NCBI RefSeq assembly: GCF_036850765.1
Contig: NC_089490.1
Span: 241,304,442-241,368,441 of the forward strand
Direction: 5' to 3'
Length of the DNA stretch: 64,000 nt
DNA from: Saccopteryx bilineata
Lineage: Eukaryota; Chordata; Mammalia; Chiroptera; Emballonuridae
Below, piece by piece: positions 10,707 through 20,299 of this stretch. Made by a program: the position numbers and the translations under genes. The notes under the pieces were generated by a model, which was given only the letters and a program-made list of their open reading frames with translations, was not told the origin of the DNA and did no database searches. Every line of letters begins with the position of its first letter. Position 1 is the first letter of the stretch.

Positions 10707-11466
10707 ACCTTTTTGTGTGCTGAGATTTGCACTCATCTGATTTCCTAGTTTCCCAGATTCTAATTTGGGGGCAGACTGAAAAAATACAGAATAAACAAAA
10801 AATTAGTATAGCCAATGCTAACAGATACCCAAACAAGTATTCTAATACATTAAAGGGATTAAAGCCTTTAAGTAAATTCTTCGCCAGTATAACAGGTTCT
10901 ATAAAAGAGTCTTTGCTGCCTGACTTGTGGTGGAGCAGTGGATAAAGCGTCGACCTGGAAATGCTGAGGTCGCTGGTTCGAAACCCTGGGCTTGCCTGGT
11001 CAAGGCACATATGGGAGTTGATGCTTCCAGCTCCTCCCCTCCTTCTCTCTCTCTGTCTCTCCCTCTCCTCTCTAAAATGAATAAATAAAAAATTAAAAAA
11101 CTTATAAAAAAAAAGAGTCTTTGCTGTTTTGAATGTCCTTAACATGTTCAACAGGTCCAAGTTGGCACCATCACCATTCCACATCTCTGCAAATGCAACC
11201 CAACCCCAGTTCAGTCCATTAAGAGCTGTCACAAGGAGCAGGAGTCCAGAAAATACATCCAGGAAAAGTCTGCATTGCACTGGAATTGTTGTCACATTTC
11301 TACACTTTGCAGCTAGTGTACAAGTCCCAATGACTGCTGCTTCTGGCTGGTAATGATTCAGGTAGACTGGAAAAGCCATCTGCAGCATGTGTTGAGATGG
11401 AGCTTCCGTTCTCTTCAAAACTGGAGAGATGAATCCAGGGGCCTTTCCCTGGAGCTTTACAGCCAT
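10707..11466 (-). pseudogene. ERV env-like C-terminal remnant with membrane segment, split by a SINE
   Basis: An open frame on the minus strand ends just before the polypurine tract. It includes LKGFNPFNVLEYLFGYLLAL and a long hydrophobic run, followed by a short basic tail, as in an Env membrane anchor and cytoplasmic tail. The middle of the open frame is SINE sequence (10918-11107). Position and the membrane segment suggest env; I do not recognise the N-terminal half. Confidence 0.5.
10918..11107 (+). repeat. Short tRNA-type SINE in the ERV env-like piece
   Basis: The duplication AAAGAGTCTTTGCTG flanks it, so it inserted after the provirus. Confidence 0.9.
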
Positions 11467-11529
11467 GGGGTGGTGAGCAGAACCTTGGGATAAACTATGC
11501 TGGTTGGCAAAGGTAAATTCGTAACAGAG

Positions 11530-12240
11530 GTGGGAAAAAAGAAAAAAGAGAGCTCTAAATTAGGAGCAGGTCCCAGACTAAAATATGCATGGGGCATTGA
11601 GGCAAGAGAAATAAAAGAGACACTATATATTAAACATAGCAGCAGAAAATAGGACTATCAACACCCACAACAGAGATTTTCAAGGGATGAATAAAAACCC
11701 GAATATTCAGGCAAGACATAGTAAGTGGCCCTTGTGTCTGTAAGAAATGAGATCAGTTTACCTCTACTTGGAAGAAATACCGTAGGCTCATCCAAGGTGA
11801 CGTGAGATGGGGCTGACAGCCCTGGGCACCTTTAGCCTTCAGTGGCAAGTCCCAGCAGGATGGGCAAGGTTAGGTCATAGGTGGCTGGAGCAGGGCTGGA
11901 AGAGACTGAACCCTCCCTTTAGAGGAGCGAAGGGGCAGTTTACCTTCCAGTGTCCCTTTTTCCTCACAGCAAAGGCATGTAAGCTTGGTAGGCTTTGGCT
12001 CAATGACCTTCCTTTCCATTATTGAAGCAGGGCCCAGATGGAGTCCTATGAGTCACCTTTGGGGTGTTGGGAGCCTTTAAGGGCATATGCCAAGGAGCTG
12101 GTATTTTACATGATTTCTTTTGGGCATTGTCTGCCTCTTGGTCATTATAGACCTTAAAAGCCATGCTCAGAAGATCTTGCTGAGGGGTTTGAGGGTCCTT
12201 ATCTGCCTATATATCTGGAGCTATTTGGAAAAAGATAAAA
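11530..12240 (-). pseudogene. Class I (gammaretrovirus-like) ERV gag nucleocapsid-protease fragment
   Basis: On the minus strand a stretch with LLSMAFKVYNDQEAD is followed by two zinc-knuckle remnants. One is CFNNGKEGH and the other is CLCCEEKGHWKVNC, the latter with exact CX2CX4HX4C spacing after allowing a 1-base frameshift. Further on come TDTRATYYVLPEYSG, a class I protease loop (usual form DTGATYSVL), and the LPQCP...WDLL end. This arrangement is class I, unlike the rest of the provirus, and it sits between integrase and the env-like piece. Confidence 0.65.
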
Positions 12241-12419
12241 CAGTGTTATTAACTGGATCAAATAAAAGAGGGTAGAAGTTTGCAGGAGAAAGAGGTTTGG
12301 CATCTCCTGTACATCAGCATTCAAAAGAAATTTTTTAAAGTAAAAAGTATGATTCCAGGATATGACTCCCCCTTTTATATATATATATATAAAATTAGAC
12401 TTTAAATATTTGCTGGGTA

Positions 12420-12960
12420 CACTTTAATAATACCTTGACTTTAAAGATTGTAAGAAATATCCATAATTCAAAAAGTTTGACAAAATGTAGTAAATGCTTT
12501 TCCTACATATGTAGGAGTATTGTCATTTTTAATCAGTTTAGAAAGTCCAATAATAGGAAATACATACAGACAATGAGCTATAACATGCTTATCAGCCTCT
12601 CCTGTTCTGGCAGAGGCTACTATAAATCCAGAATAAGTATCCACTGTAACGTGGACAAAGAACTGTTTGCCAAATGAAGGTATATGAGTAACATCCATTT
12701 ACCAAAGTTGTCCTGGTAGGAGTGCTCAAGGGTTAACCCCAAATGAAGGGACAGATTGTAGTATTGGACACCTTGGACAGGATTTAACAATCTGCCATGC
12801 TGCTTCCTGAGTAAGTTGAAACTGTTTATGCAGGGCTGCAGTGTTCTGGGGATGAGACTGGATTGCTTGATCTGCCATGGTTGCTCCAATAATTTTCTTT
12901 TGGGTAGTTTGGTCAACAAGGGCATTCCCTTGTGCTAAAGCTCCAGGGAGCATGGAGTGA
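12420..12960 (-). pseudogene. ERV integrase remnant
   Basis: A zinc-binding HHCC region (H...H...CPRC) is followed by the catalytic core starting MDVTHIPSFGKQF, with the second Asp in KNDNTPTYVG. Where the third acidic residue should follow (QGIIE in relatives) this copy reads QGIIK. Frame breaks lie between the parts, and it reads class II. Confidence 0.8.
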
Positions 12961-12993
12961 GCTTGAATATGTCCTATAAAACATGGCGTTCTT

Positions 12994-13338
12994 GCCTGAC
13001 CAGGTGGTGGCGCAGTGGATAGAGCGTCGGACTGGGATGCGGAAGGACCCAGGTTCGAGACCCCGAGGTCGCCAGCTTGAGCGCGGGCTCTTCTGGCTTG
13101 AGCAAAGAGCTCACCAGCTTAGACCCAAGGTCGCTGGCTCCAGCAGGGGGTTACTTGGTCTGCTGAAGGCCCGCGGTCAAGGCAAGTGTGAGAAAGCAAT
13201 CAATGAACAACTAAGAAGTCGCAACGCGCAATGAGAAACTGATGATTGATGCTTCTCATCTCTCTCCATTCCTCTCTGTCTGTCCCTGTCTATCTCTGCC
13301 TCTGTAAAAAAAAACAAAAAACAAACAAAACAAAACAA
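12994..13338 (+). repeat. Dimeric tRNA-type SINE in the ERV
   Basis: A perfect 15-bp duplication AAAACATGGCGTTCT occurs at 12978-12992 and 13339-13353. Confidence 0.95.
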
Positions 13339-13379
13339 AAAACATGGCGTTCTATATTGACGTACAAGTCTTTGAAGAA

Positions 13380-13930
13380 GGAGAAACTACTGAAATAGTT
13401 CCTCATCAGCAGTTGTCCCTAAGATAGCAGTCTCTATACTGGAAACAACCATAAGTAATATTTGCTGTCTGTATGCAGATTAAAGGAAGAACATGGCAAA
13501 TGCTGAAAAGCCATGATATTGGCATGTCTACTCTTTGAGCTTATTTAAAGGTGACTGTTTCAGTATAAATTTGTCCATCGATTACTAAGTCTGCTATTCC
13601 TGAGCTGGACCTATCAGTAAAGACTATAGGTGCTTCAGGAATGGGCTCATTAACAATTGTCTTAGAAAATACAAATGTAGTAATTAATGAAAATTTGACT
13701 ATTTTATCAGCTGGGTAGTGAGAATCAACTTGGCCTGTAAAATTTGCAAAAGCAATTTGCCATTTAGTGGAAGTTTCCTAGAGCCATTGTTGTTGATCCT
13801 TTGGAAAAGGAACAACAATAATTTAAGGCTCAAAACCTCTAAGCTGTAAGAGTTGCCTACACCCCTTGATAATCAAGGAGGCAACAAGATCAAAATATGG
13901 AGATAAAACTTTCTTAGGAGTAACAGCTAA
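13380..13930 (-). pseudogene. ERV RNase H remnant
   Basis: On the minus strand VFTDRSSSGIADLVIDGQ (about 13570-13630) fits the first catalytic Asp region of retroviral RNase H. The surroundings are broken by stops. Confidence 0.6.
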
Positions 13931-14630
13931 ATGAATCTATTCAATAGGAAGTGAAGCTTGCCACAATAGTCCTGTCGGAGTGTAACTTGAGGGACAAATT
14001 AAGCAATTGATTATTCAAGATTTATGAGTAAAACCTTGTTGCAAGGCTTTTTCTACAAGCTTTAAGGCTTGCTGTCCTGCAGCTGTAAGTAGCTAAGGAG
14101 AAGCTGGTTCAGCCGAGCCTCTAAGAATATCAAAAGTGGCTTCAGTTTCTTGGTAGTTAGCTTCAAGGAAGGTCTAAGCCAATTAATGTATCCTAATAAT
14201 TTCTGGAAATCATTTAAAGTTTGCAAATGATCTGTCCTGATTTCTGATTTCTGTGGACAAATTTGTTGTCCCTCAATAATTTGACCTCAATAAGAGAAAG
14301 GTAAAGATTGCTGTACCTTTTCAGGAGCTATATAAAGTCCTGATTCTTTCAAAGAATATTCTAGTTGTTGCAAAATGGTCAACACAGTGTCTTTATCTGG
14401 ATGAGCAATAAGAATATCATCCATATAATGAATTACGTACACCTTAGGGTGCTGCCTTCGTACTGGAGAGATAGCTTGAGCAACGTATTTTTGGCACAAG
14501 GTAGGACTGTTAGCCATACCTTGAGGCAAAACTCTCCACTGGTATTGCTCCAATGGAGCCTGGAAATTAAGTGAAGGAACACTGAATGCAAAACGCGGCA
14601 ATCATGAGGGCTTAAAGGAATAGTAAAAAG

Positions 14631-14853
14631 GTGCGTCCACGGAAGCTCTGCTTCTCGGCAGGATGTCGGGCCGGCTGTTCCACAGCTCCACGTCCGGCCG
14701 CCCCAGGTCCGTCAGCGCCACAAACATCCCCAGGTCGCTGTCAAAACGCGCGTATTCTTCCAAGTTAAAGATGAACCTGACCACAAACCGCACCCTGTCT
14801 GTCCCATTGGTGAAGTAACAGTCAGCCTTAGCCTGAATCACAAAGTCTTCTGG
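14631..14853 (-). pseudogene. MHC class II beta-1 domain exon 2 fragment, DOB-like, inserted in ERV reverse transcriptase
   Basis: Minus-strand translation without stops starts [18 protein letters not shown] and continues with [18 protein letters not shown] and [13 protein letters not shown]. From memory this fits HLA-DOB exon 2 better than DQB, DRB or DPB. The combination [18 protein letters not shown] and GMFVALT is DOB-like. About 74 codons survive. The fragment begins a few bases inside the exon and stops before its end (VDA), so no intron or splice site is carried. Matching 17-18-bp duplications flank it (14614-14630 and 14899-14916), and an A-rich tail lies at its right end. It cannot make an MHC chain. 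Confidence 0.85.
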
Positions 14854-14898
14854 AAAAACAACAACAACAACAACAACAAAAAAAAAACAAAAAGAAGA
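14854..14898 (+). repeat. (CAA)n/A-rich tail of the DOB-like insert
   Basis: A run of CAA repeats followed by A-rich sequence lies between the DOB-like fragment and the right target duplication. It reads as a poly(A)-derived tail on the plus strand, opposite to the DOB coding direction. Confidence 0.75.
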
Positions 14899-15118
14899 AA
14901 AGGAATAATAAAAAAGCAATCCTTTAAGTCAATAATTACAAGGTGATAATTCCATGGAATGGCAGTAGGAGAAGGGAGTCCTAGCTGGAGAGGACCCATA
15001 ATTTCCATATTCTTATTTATTGTTCTCAAATCTTATTATAGCCTCCAGTTTCCTGATTTCTTTTTAATAACAAATATAGGCGTATTCCATGGGCTATTAG
15101 AAGGAGCTACCAAGGCCC

Positions 15119-15553
15119 CTATGCTAAATTTTGATATCCTAATCCACGCCTTCTGGTATTGGGTGCCGCTTCTATGAGGGTGAGAATTCCCTGCTGTTCT
15201 TTCCCTAGACCCTTAGTGGGCAAAAATCCCTTATCAAGCATTTGAGTACTGACTAAACTATTAGGACTGACAAGCAACACCCCCATATTTTTCAAAACAT
15301 CTCTACCCCACAAATTAACTGGCAATCCAGGGAGCACATAAGGCTGAAAAATTCCAGAATGACCTTCTTTATCTTTCCATTGTAAAAAACTAGAGCTTTG
15401 TTCAGGGGATTTACTCTGCCCTATACCTTGTAATTCTGTGGCTGCTGCATGAGTGGGCCAGGAATGAGGCCAATGTAGCTTAGCAATAACAGATACATCA
15501 GCCCCAGTAGCTAAAAGTCCTTTAAATTTACGCCCTTGTATTGTTAGTTCCAT
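15119..15553 (-). pseudogene. ERV protease remnant
   Basis: The open frame contains GLLATGADVSVIA, an aspartic protease active-site loop in which the catalytic Asp is changed (the normal form is DTGAD). It then has LPGLPVNLWGRDVL, the typical GRD region at the C-terminus of retropepsins. Upstream, RGFGSSDF is the usual lead-in of class II pro. Loss of the active-site Asp shows decay. Confidence 0.8.
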
Positions 15554-15711
15554 TTCAGGGCGTTCTTGATCTATCTTTTGAATCCAATAGGCAAAATCAG
15601 AAGAGCCAAATCCTCGATTCTCTTGGGGTCCCTTTTGCAGAGTTTGGCCTGAGAAACAGAATTAGCATTCTTATACTATTCTTCTAACTGCCTGAAGCAG
15701 CTTGAGACAAA

Positions 15712-16055
15712 TTCTTTTTTTTTCTTTTTTCTTTTTTTAACAGAGGCAGAGATAGACAGGGACAGACAGACAGGAACGGAGAGAGATGAGAAGCATCAAT
15801 CATCAGTTTCTCGTTGCGCGTTGCGACTTCTTAGTTGTTCATTGATTGCCCTCTCACACGTGCCTTGACCGCGGGCCTTCAGCAGACCGAGTAACCCCCT
15901 GCTGGAGCCAGCGACCTTGGGTCTAAGCTGGTGAGCTCTTTGCTCAAGCCAGATGAGCCCGCACTCAAGCTGGCGACCTCGGGGTCTCGAACCTGGGTCC
16001 TTCCGCATCCCAGTCCAACGCTCTATCCATTGCGCCACCACCTACCTGGTCAGGC
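15712..16055 (-). repeat. Dimeric tRNA-type SINE in ERV gag
   Basis: It is antisense; CTTGAGACAAATTCTT is duplicated on both sides. It splits the capsid remnant. Confidence 0.95.
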
Positions 16056-17145
16056 ACTTGAGACAAATTCTTGAAATGACTTATTAGGGCCCTGCTTAAT
16101 TTTGCTCAATTCCTTTGTTTTACCTACCTGAGTATAACCTTACACATAAACAAGACAATTTATGCACAAAAACACAAGTATAACATATAACTTTGGTTAA
16201 TCCTAATACTTGAATTGATATTTGGCTCCTAACTTTGAACACACCTCACAATGCACTAACCAAATTAGTAAGTCTTAAGGATCTACACTCTATTCTATTT
16301 AAATTTAAGTGAGTGCTCCTTACAAGTTCTAAAATTTTATTTTTTCTAAATATTAGAGCCAGAATTTCCAATTTTTGCATACAAAAAAAGAACTTAATTC
16401 AGGCCTTAAAAATAGACACATTTTAGACAACATTAAACAAAGACTAAACAGAAACAAGAATTAGACGAAACAGGCAAACCAGAGAGAAACCCGGGATTTC
16501 AGAGCACAACCAGATTAGAAAGATGCCTGCCTGGTTTTAGTCAGGGCATTTTCTGACAGAGGGACTGAAGGATGGGACTAAACAAAATCTCCCCAAGAAA
16601 ATTTGCTCTCGGCAGCTGCTGGGATATTTTCTATAGTCAGATCCAACACAGATCTCCTGCCTCAATTTCCAGGCAGAGAATAAGAAACAAAATGATAGTT
16701 CAGGAAATTGTAGTTAGAACATTAAAGAAAATCAGACCATAACAGGAAAAGCTGTAACTTTCCTAATACCTGAGTCTCCTATCCATTCTCAAATTCTATA
16801 GTCGCTGTAATTGGCAGTTCAGGTTGACTATGCTGAGATTTCTCCCCTATCTCAACTTCAGCTGAGCTGCAGACTAAGCAGTTGGAGATAACCACAGGCA
16901 GCCACAGTGTCCTTTGTTCCTCAGCCCCCAAGCCGCAAAGTACAGCACCAACTGCCAGAGAGGCTACCACTTTTATTCCTCCTACCATAGTCTCCTCACA
17001 CTACTGCCTTCTCAGAACTTTACCTACTTGCTCCCCTGTAGCAGAAATAACCATTCCCTCCTCCGGGAACCAGGGGCACACGTCTTGAACATATCGCAAA
17101 AAGCATTCTAGCTGCATAACTATTCTTACGAAAAGGTCTGGGCCC
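16056..17145 (-). pseudogene. ERV gag remnants (matrix and capsid pieces)
   Basis: On the minus strand, near 17050-17110, the peptide CPWFPEEG matches a conserved stretch of betaretroviral matrix. Near 16060-16110, IKQGPNKSFQEFV matches the capsid major homology region. Between them lie about 650 bases without recognisable gag, so most of matrix-capsid is missing or replaced. The sequence is split by SINEs at both ends (17149-17536 and 15712-16055) and is not functional. Confidence 0.65.
16115..16778. other. Unassigned AT-rich segment inside the ERV gag region
   Basis: It has no open frame of note on either strand and no SINE. Read on the minus strand it resembles an untranslated retroviral leader (T-rich, few purine runs), but I cannot assign it. 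It may come from another element, as the class I piece at 11540 does. Confidence 0.4.
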
Positions 17146-17148
17146 TGG

Positions 17149-17536
17149 CCGGTTGGCTCAGTGGTAGAGCGTTGGCCTGGCGTGCAGAAGTCCCGGGTTC
17201 GATTCCCGGCCAGGGCACACAGGAGAAGCGCCCATCTGCTTCTCCACCCCTCCCCCTCTCCTTCCTCTCTGTCTCTCTCTTCCCCTCCCGCAGCGAGGCT
17301 CCATTGGAGCAAGGATGGCCCGGGCGCTGGGGATGGCTCCTTGGCCTCTGCCCCAGGCGCTAGAGTGGCTCTGGTCGCGACAGAGTGACGCCCCGGAGGG
17401 GCAGAGCATCGCCCCCTGGTGGGCAGAGCGTCGCCCCCTGGTGGGCGTGTCGGGTGGATCCCAGTCAGGCGCATGCGGGAGTCTGTCTGACTGTCTCTCC
17501 CCGTTTCCAGCTTCAGAAAAATACAAAAAAAAAAAA
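17149..17536 (+). repeat. Long tRNA-type SINE in ERV gag, with intact pol III boxes
   Basis: The head has an A-box-like TGGCTCAGTGG and a B box GGTTCGATTCC, and the tail is poly(A). It is one of the least decayed copies here. Confidence 0.95.
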
Positions 17537-17669
17537 AAGTTCTGACCCTAATTGTCCCTTGTCCCATAATTTTTTACTCCCGACTATACTTTCCCCCAAA
17601 ACTTTTACTCACTGTGCACAACTTGGGGAGTTCCGTCACCTGCCTTCAGTTTAGTTTTCTTGTACTCAA

Positions 17670-17687
17670 GTCCATGTTCAGGCGCCA
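17670..17687 (-). other. Retroviral primer binding site, tRNA-Lys3 type
   Basis: The minus strand reads TGGCGCCTGAACATGGAC two bases after the 5' LTR. This matches the tRNA-Lys3 complementary site at 16 of 18 bases, as judged from memory of that site. Confidence 0.8.
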
Positions 17688-17689
17688 CT

Positions 17690-18141
17690 TGCGGCAGACC
17701 AGCGCAGTTCGTAATTCTGGGTCTTGAGTGAGAACGGTGCAGAATTAAGATAACAGACTCATTAAGAAAAAAGGATGGGATCAGGAGGCCTCTTCAATGC
17801 TGATGGCAATATCCCAGTGCCCCATAGCCCCAGTTTGCTTTATTATATAGCCATATGCAAATAAGGACATCTTTGATACAAAGTTACACATCTGAGGAGA
17901 AACAGGATCTCTCCTAAGACATAAACAGGAATCCCCCTACCAGGCACAGGTGAAATCAACCAATATCTGAACAAACAAAGAGAGGAAGGGCATGTAAATT
18001 GCTCCCAGCAACTTAAGCAAGCAAGTGAAGTAGGTGCAAATACTCAGCATCATAGCCAATATGGAGGTGGAGGGGGGAGAACTTAGCCTTTTGCTAAGCA
18101 TAGAATTTACAAAGGCTTTTTGCCACTTGCAGTCTACAACA
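17690..18141 (-). repeat. 5' LTR of the ERV
   Basis: On the minus strand it begins TGTTGTAGAC and ends GCCGCA directly before the primer binding site. It is the partner of the copy at 10233. Confidence 0.9.
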
Positions 18142-18147
18142 ATTCTC

Positions 18148-18750
18148 CGCCTGGTTAGGCAGGGGCACAGTGGATAGAACATAGGCTTGGGATTCTGAGG
18201 ACCCAGGTTCAAAACCCTGAGGTTGTGGCTTGAGCCCAGAGGTCACTGGCTTGAAGCCCAAGGTTGCTGGCTTGAGCAAGGGGTTATTGCAGGGGTCCCC
18301 AAACTACGGCCCGGGGGCCACATGTGGCCCCCTGAGGCCATTTATCCGGCCCCCGCTGCACTTCTGGAAGGGTACCTCTTTCATTGGTGGTGAGAGGAGC
18401 ATAGTTCCCATTGAAATATTGGTCAGTTTGTTGATTTAAATTTACTTGTTCTTTATTTTAAATATTATATTTGTTCCCGTTTTGTTTTTTTTACTTTAAA
18501 ATAAGATATATGCAGTGTGCGTAGGAATTTGTTCATAGTTTTTTTTATAGTCCGGCCCTCCAACGGTCTGAGGGACAGTGAACTGGCCCCCTGTGTAAAA
18601 AGTTTGGGGACCCCTGGGTTACTGGCTTGGCTTGGAGCCCCCCTACCCAAGGCACAGATGAGAAAGCAATCAATGAACAGCTATGGTGTCAAAACAAAGA
18701 ATTGAAGCTTCTCATCTCTCTCCTTTCCTGTCTGTCCACCACACCTCCAC
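18148..18750 (+). repeat. Dimeric tRNA-type SINE split by hAT copy 2
   Basis: The first part ends GGGGTTATTG and resumes GGTTACTGGC after the hAT element. It starts just after the ERV target duplication. Confidence 0.85.
18290..18616. mobile_element. Non-autonomous hAT element, copy 2 (327 bp), inside a SINE
   Basis: It has the same terminal repeats as copy 1. The 8-bp duplication is GGTTATTG versus GGTTACTG. The host SINE (18148-18750) resumes exactly on the other side. Confidence 0.95.
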
Positions 18751-19409
18751 TTAAAAAAAATGTAATCCTTATGGTAAACACAAAAATAGCTATCAAATAC
18801 ACAAGTGAAAGAGACAATACCTAAATGTTTCACTATGAAAAATCAACAACTAAACAATGTAGACAGTAATGTAGAAAATGAGGGACAAAAATGTTATGAG
18901 GCATTTAGAAAGGAACAGGTATTCCCTAACAGCATACAGTAGATTCCATGAATTTTTTATTGATAACATTTTGAAATGAGAAGGCTCATTGCTTACCAAA
19001 TGCAATCTGAACTTGATGACAAATTATGTATACATGGAAAAATTATTTGAAACGGTTTTTAGTTATCAGTCTATTAGAACCCTTGTTTCATGATATGACT
19101 TAAATTAAATTTGAATAGTTCAAGATTATAACCAATTATATTCAGTTTAAACTATAATTTCTAATTGATTCAAGCCTATAAGCCCGACCTCTGGGAATAG
19201 TCTTACACAATGTTAGTAAAGGCCAGTAGTTTGCTCATACGAATGTCTATATTTGAGATCAGATTAAAAAGAGTGGAAACTCTGGTGAACTCAGCAGGCT
19301 GGATGTCTGTTCCCTCAATACTGTGCTTTCTGAGCCAGAGATTAGCACCTTTTGGCACTGCAAGGAAGTTAGAGGGACAAAGAACAAATCCCAGGACACC
19401 AAATAACCT
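18751..19409. other. Sequence without recognised features
   Basis: It is AT-rich with no long open frame. I see nothing I can assign. Confidence 0.4.
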
Positions 19410-19414
19410 CAAAA

Positions 19415-19525
19415 TACATTTATTTTTTATTGAAGTGACATTGGTTAATAAAATTATACAGATTTTAGGCACAAAACCGTATAATACATCATCTGTATAT
19501 TGCATTTTGTGTTCTCCACCCTATA
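19415..19525 (+). repeat. LINE-1 3'-end fragment
   Basis: It is the same family as 1645-1870: TGACATTGGTTAATAAAATT, then CATCATCTGTATATTGCA. Confidence 0.6.
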
Positions 19526-19527
19526 AC

Positions 19528-19898
19528 TTTTTTTTTTTTTGTATTTTTCTGAAGCTGGAAATGTGGAGAGACAGTCAGACAGACTCCCGCATGCGCCCCA
19601 CCGGGATCCACCGGCACACCCACCAGGGGCGATGCTCTGCCCCTCTGGGGCGTCGCTCTGCAGCAACCAAAGCCACTCTAGCGCCTGGGGCAGAGGCCAA
19701 GGAGCCATCCCCAGCGCCCGGGCCATCTTTGCTCCAATGGAGCCTTGGCTGCGGGAGGGGAAGAGAGAGACAGAGAGGAAGGAGGAGGTGGGGGTGGAGA
19801 AGCAAATGTGCGCTTCTCCTATGTGCCCTGGCCGGGAATCAACCCGGGTCCCCCGCACGCCAGGCCGACGCTCTACCGCTGAGCCAACCGGCCAGGGC
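19528..19898 (-). repeat. Long tRNA-type SINE
   Basis: It is antisense, ending GAGCCAACCGGCCAGGGCC, and lies within or beside the L1 fragment. Confidence 0.9.
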
Positions 19899-19924
19899 CA
19901 AATAACTTTTTATAATTACTAAAT

Positions 19925-20299
19925 GAGAGGTGTGTGTGGGGGGGAGAAGATACAGGCTCCTGCATTCGCTGGACCAGGATCCACCCTGCAAGCCACCTAC
20001 AGGGGCAATGCTCTGCCCATCTGGGGCCCTTGCTCCATTGCTCAGCAACTAGGGTATTTTAGCGCCTGAAGCAAGGCCATGGAGCCATTCTTAGCGCCTG
20101 GGGCCAAGTTGCACGAACCATTCAAGCCAGGGATGTGGGAATGGAAGAGAGAAAGGGGGTGGGGGAAGAGAGGGGGTGGGGGAATTGAGGGAGGGTTGAG
20201 AAGCAGATGGGGGCTTCTCTAGTGTACCCTGACTGGAATTGAACCTGGGAGTTCCACACGCCCGCCCCCGCTTTACCGCTGAGTCAACCGGCCAGGACC
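19925..20299 (-). repeat. Long tRNA-type SINE, old copy
   Basis: It is antisense and diverged, ending GTCAACCGGCCAGGACC. It lies close upstream of the TMEM183A promoter. Confidence 0.8.

Larger units (their letters stand above)
14145..15110 (-). pseudogene. ERV reverse transcriptase remnant, split by the DOB-like insert
   Basis: The N-terminal part reads IIDLKDCFF near 14925-14950. The C-terminal part (14287-14600) has LPQGMANSPT and YMDD (plus-strand complement about 14416-14431). These are class II style motifs. The frame is cut between the two by the insertion at 14631-14898 and carries stop codons further on. Confidence 0.85.
10233..18141 (-). mobile_element. Class II (betaretrovirus-like) endogenous retrovirus, degraded, with later insertions
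   Basis: Two LTRs (10233-10689 and 17690-18141) face the same way and are flanked by a 6-bp target duplication, ATTCCC versus ATTCTC. Read on the minus strand the order is 5' LTR, primer site, gag pieces, protease, reverse transcriptase, RNase H, integrase, a class I gag-pro fragment, an env-like piece, polypurine tract and 3' LTR. Every gene is broken by stops or frameshifts, so no replication-competent product is encoded. SINEs at 10918, 12994, 15712 and 17149 and a DOB-derived insert at 14631 came later. A 6-bp duplication, a Lys-type primer site and the RT/IN sequence style support class II. Confidence 0.9.

Noticed and set aside
14602..14919. An expressed MHC class II gene
   Set aside because: Only part of one exon is present, with no leader, transmembrane exon or splice sites. 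The ends of the open frame are ERV and poly(A)-tail sequence.
17149..17220. A tRNA gene
   Set aside because: It has A and B boxes and a tRNA-like fold, but it is the head of a long SINE with a poly(A) tail, and many diverged copies occur in the window.
17001..17567. A 188-codon open frame on the minus strand
   Set aside because: Its first two-thirds are SINE sequence read backwards. Only the last part is a gag remnant.
19210..19905. A 231-codon open frame on the plus strand
   Set aside because: It is a chance frame through an L1 3' fragment and a SINE.
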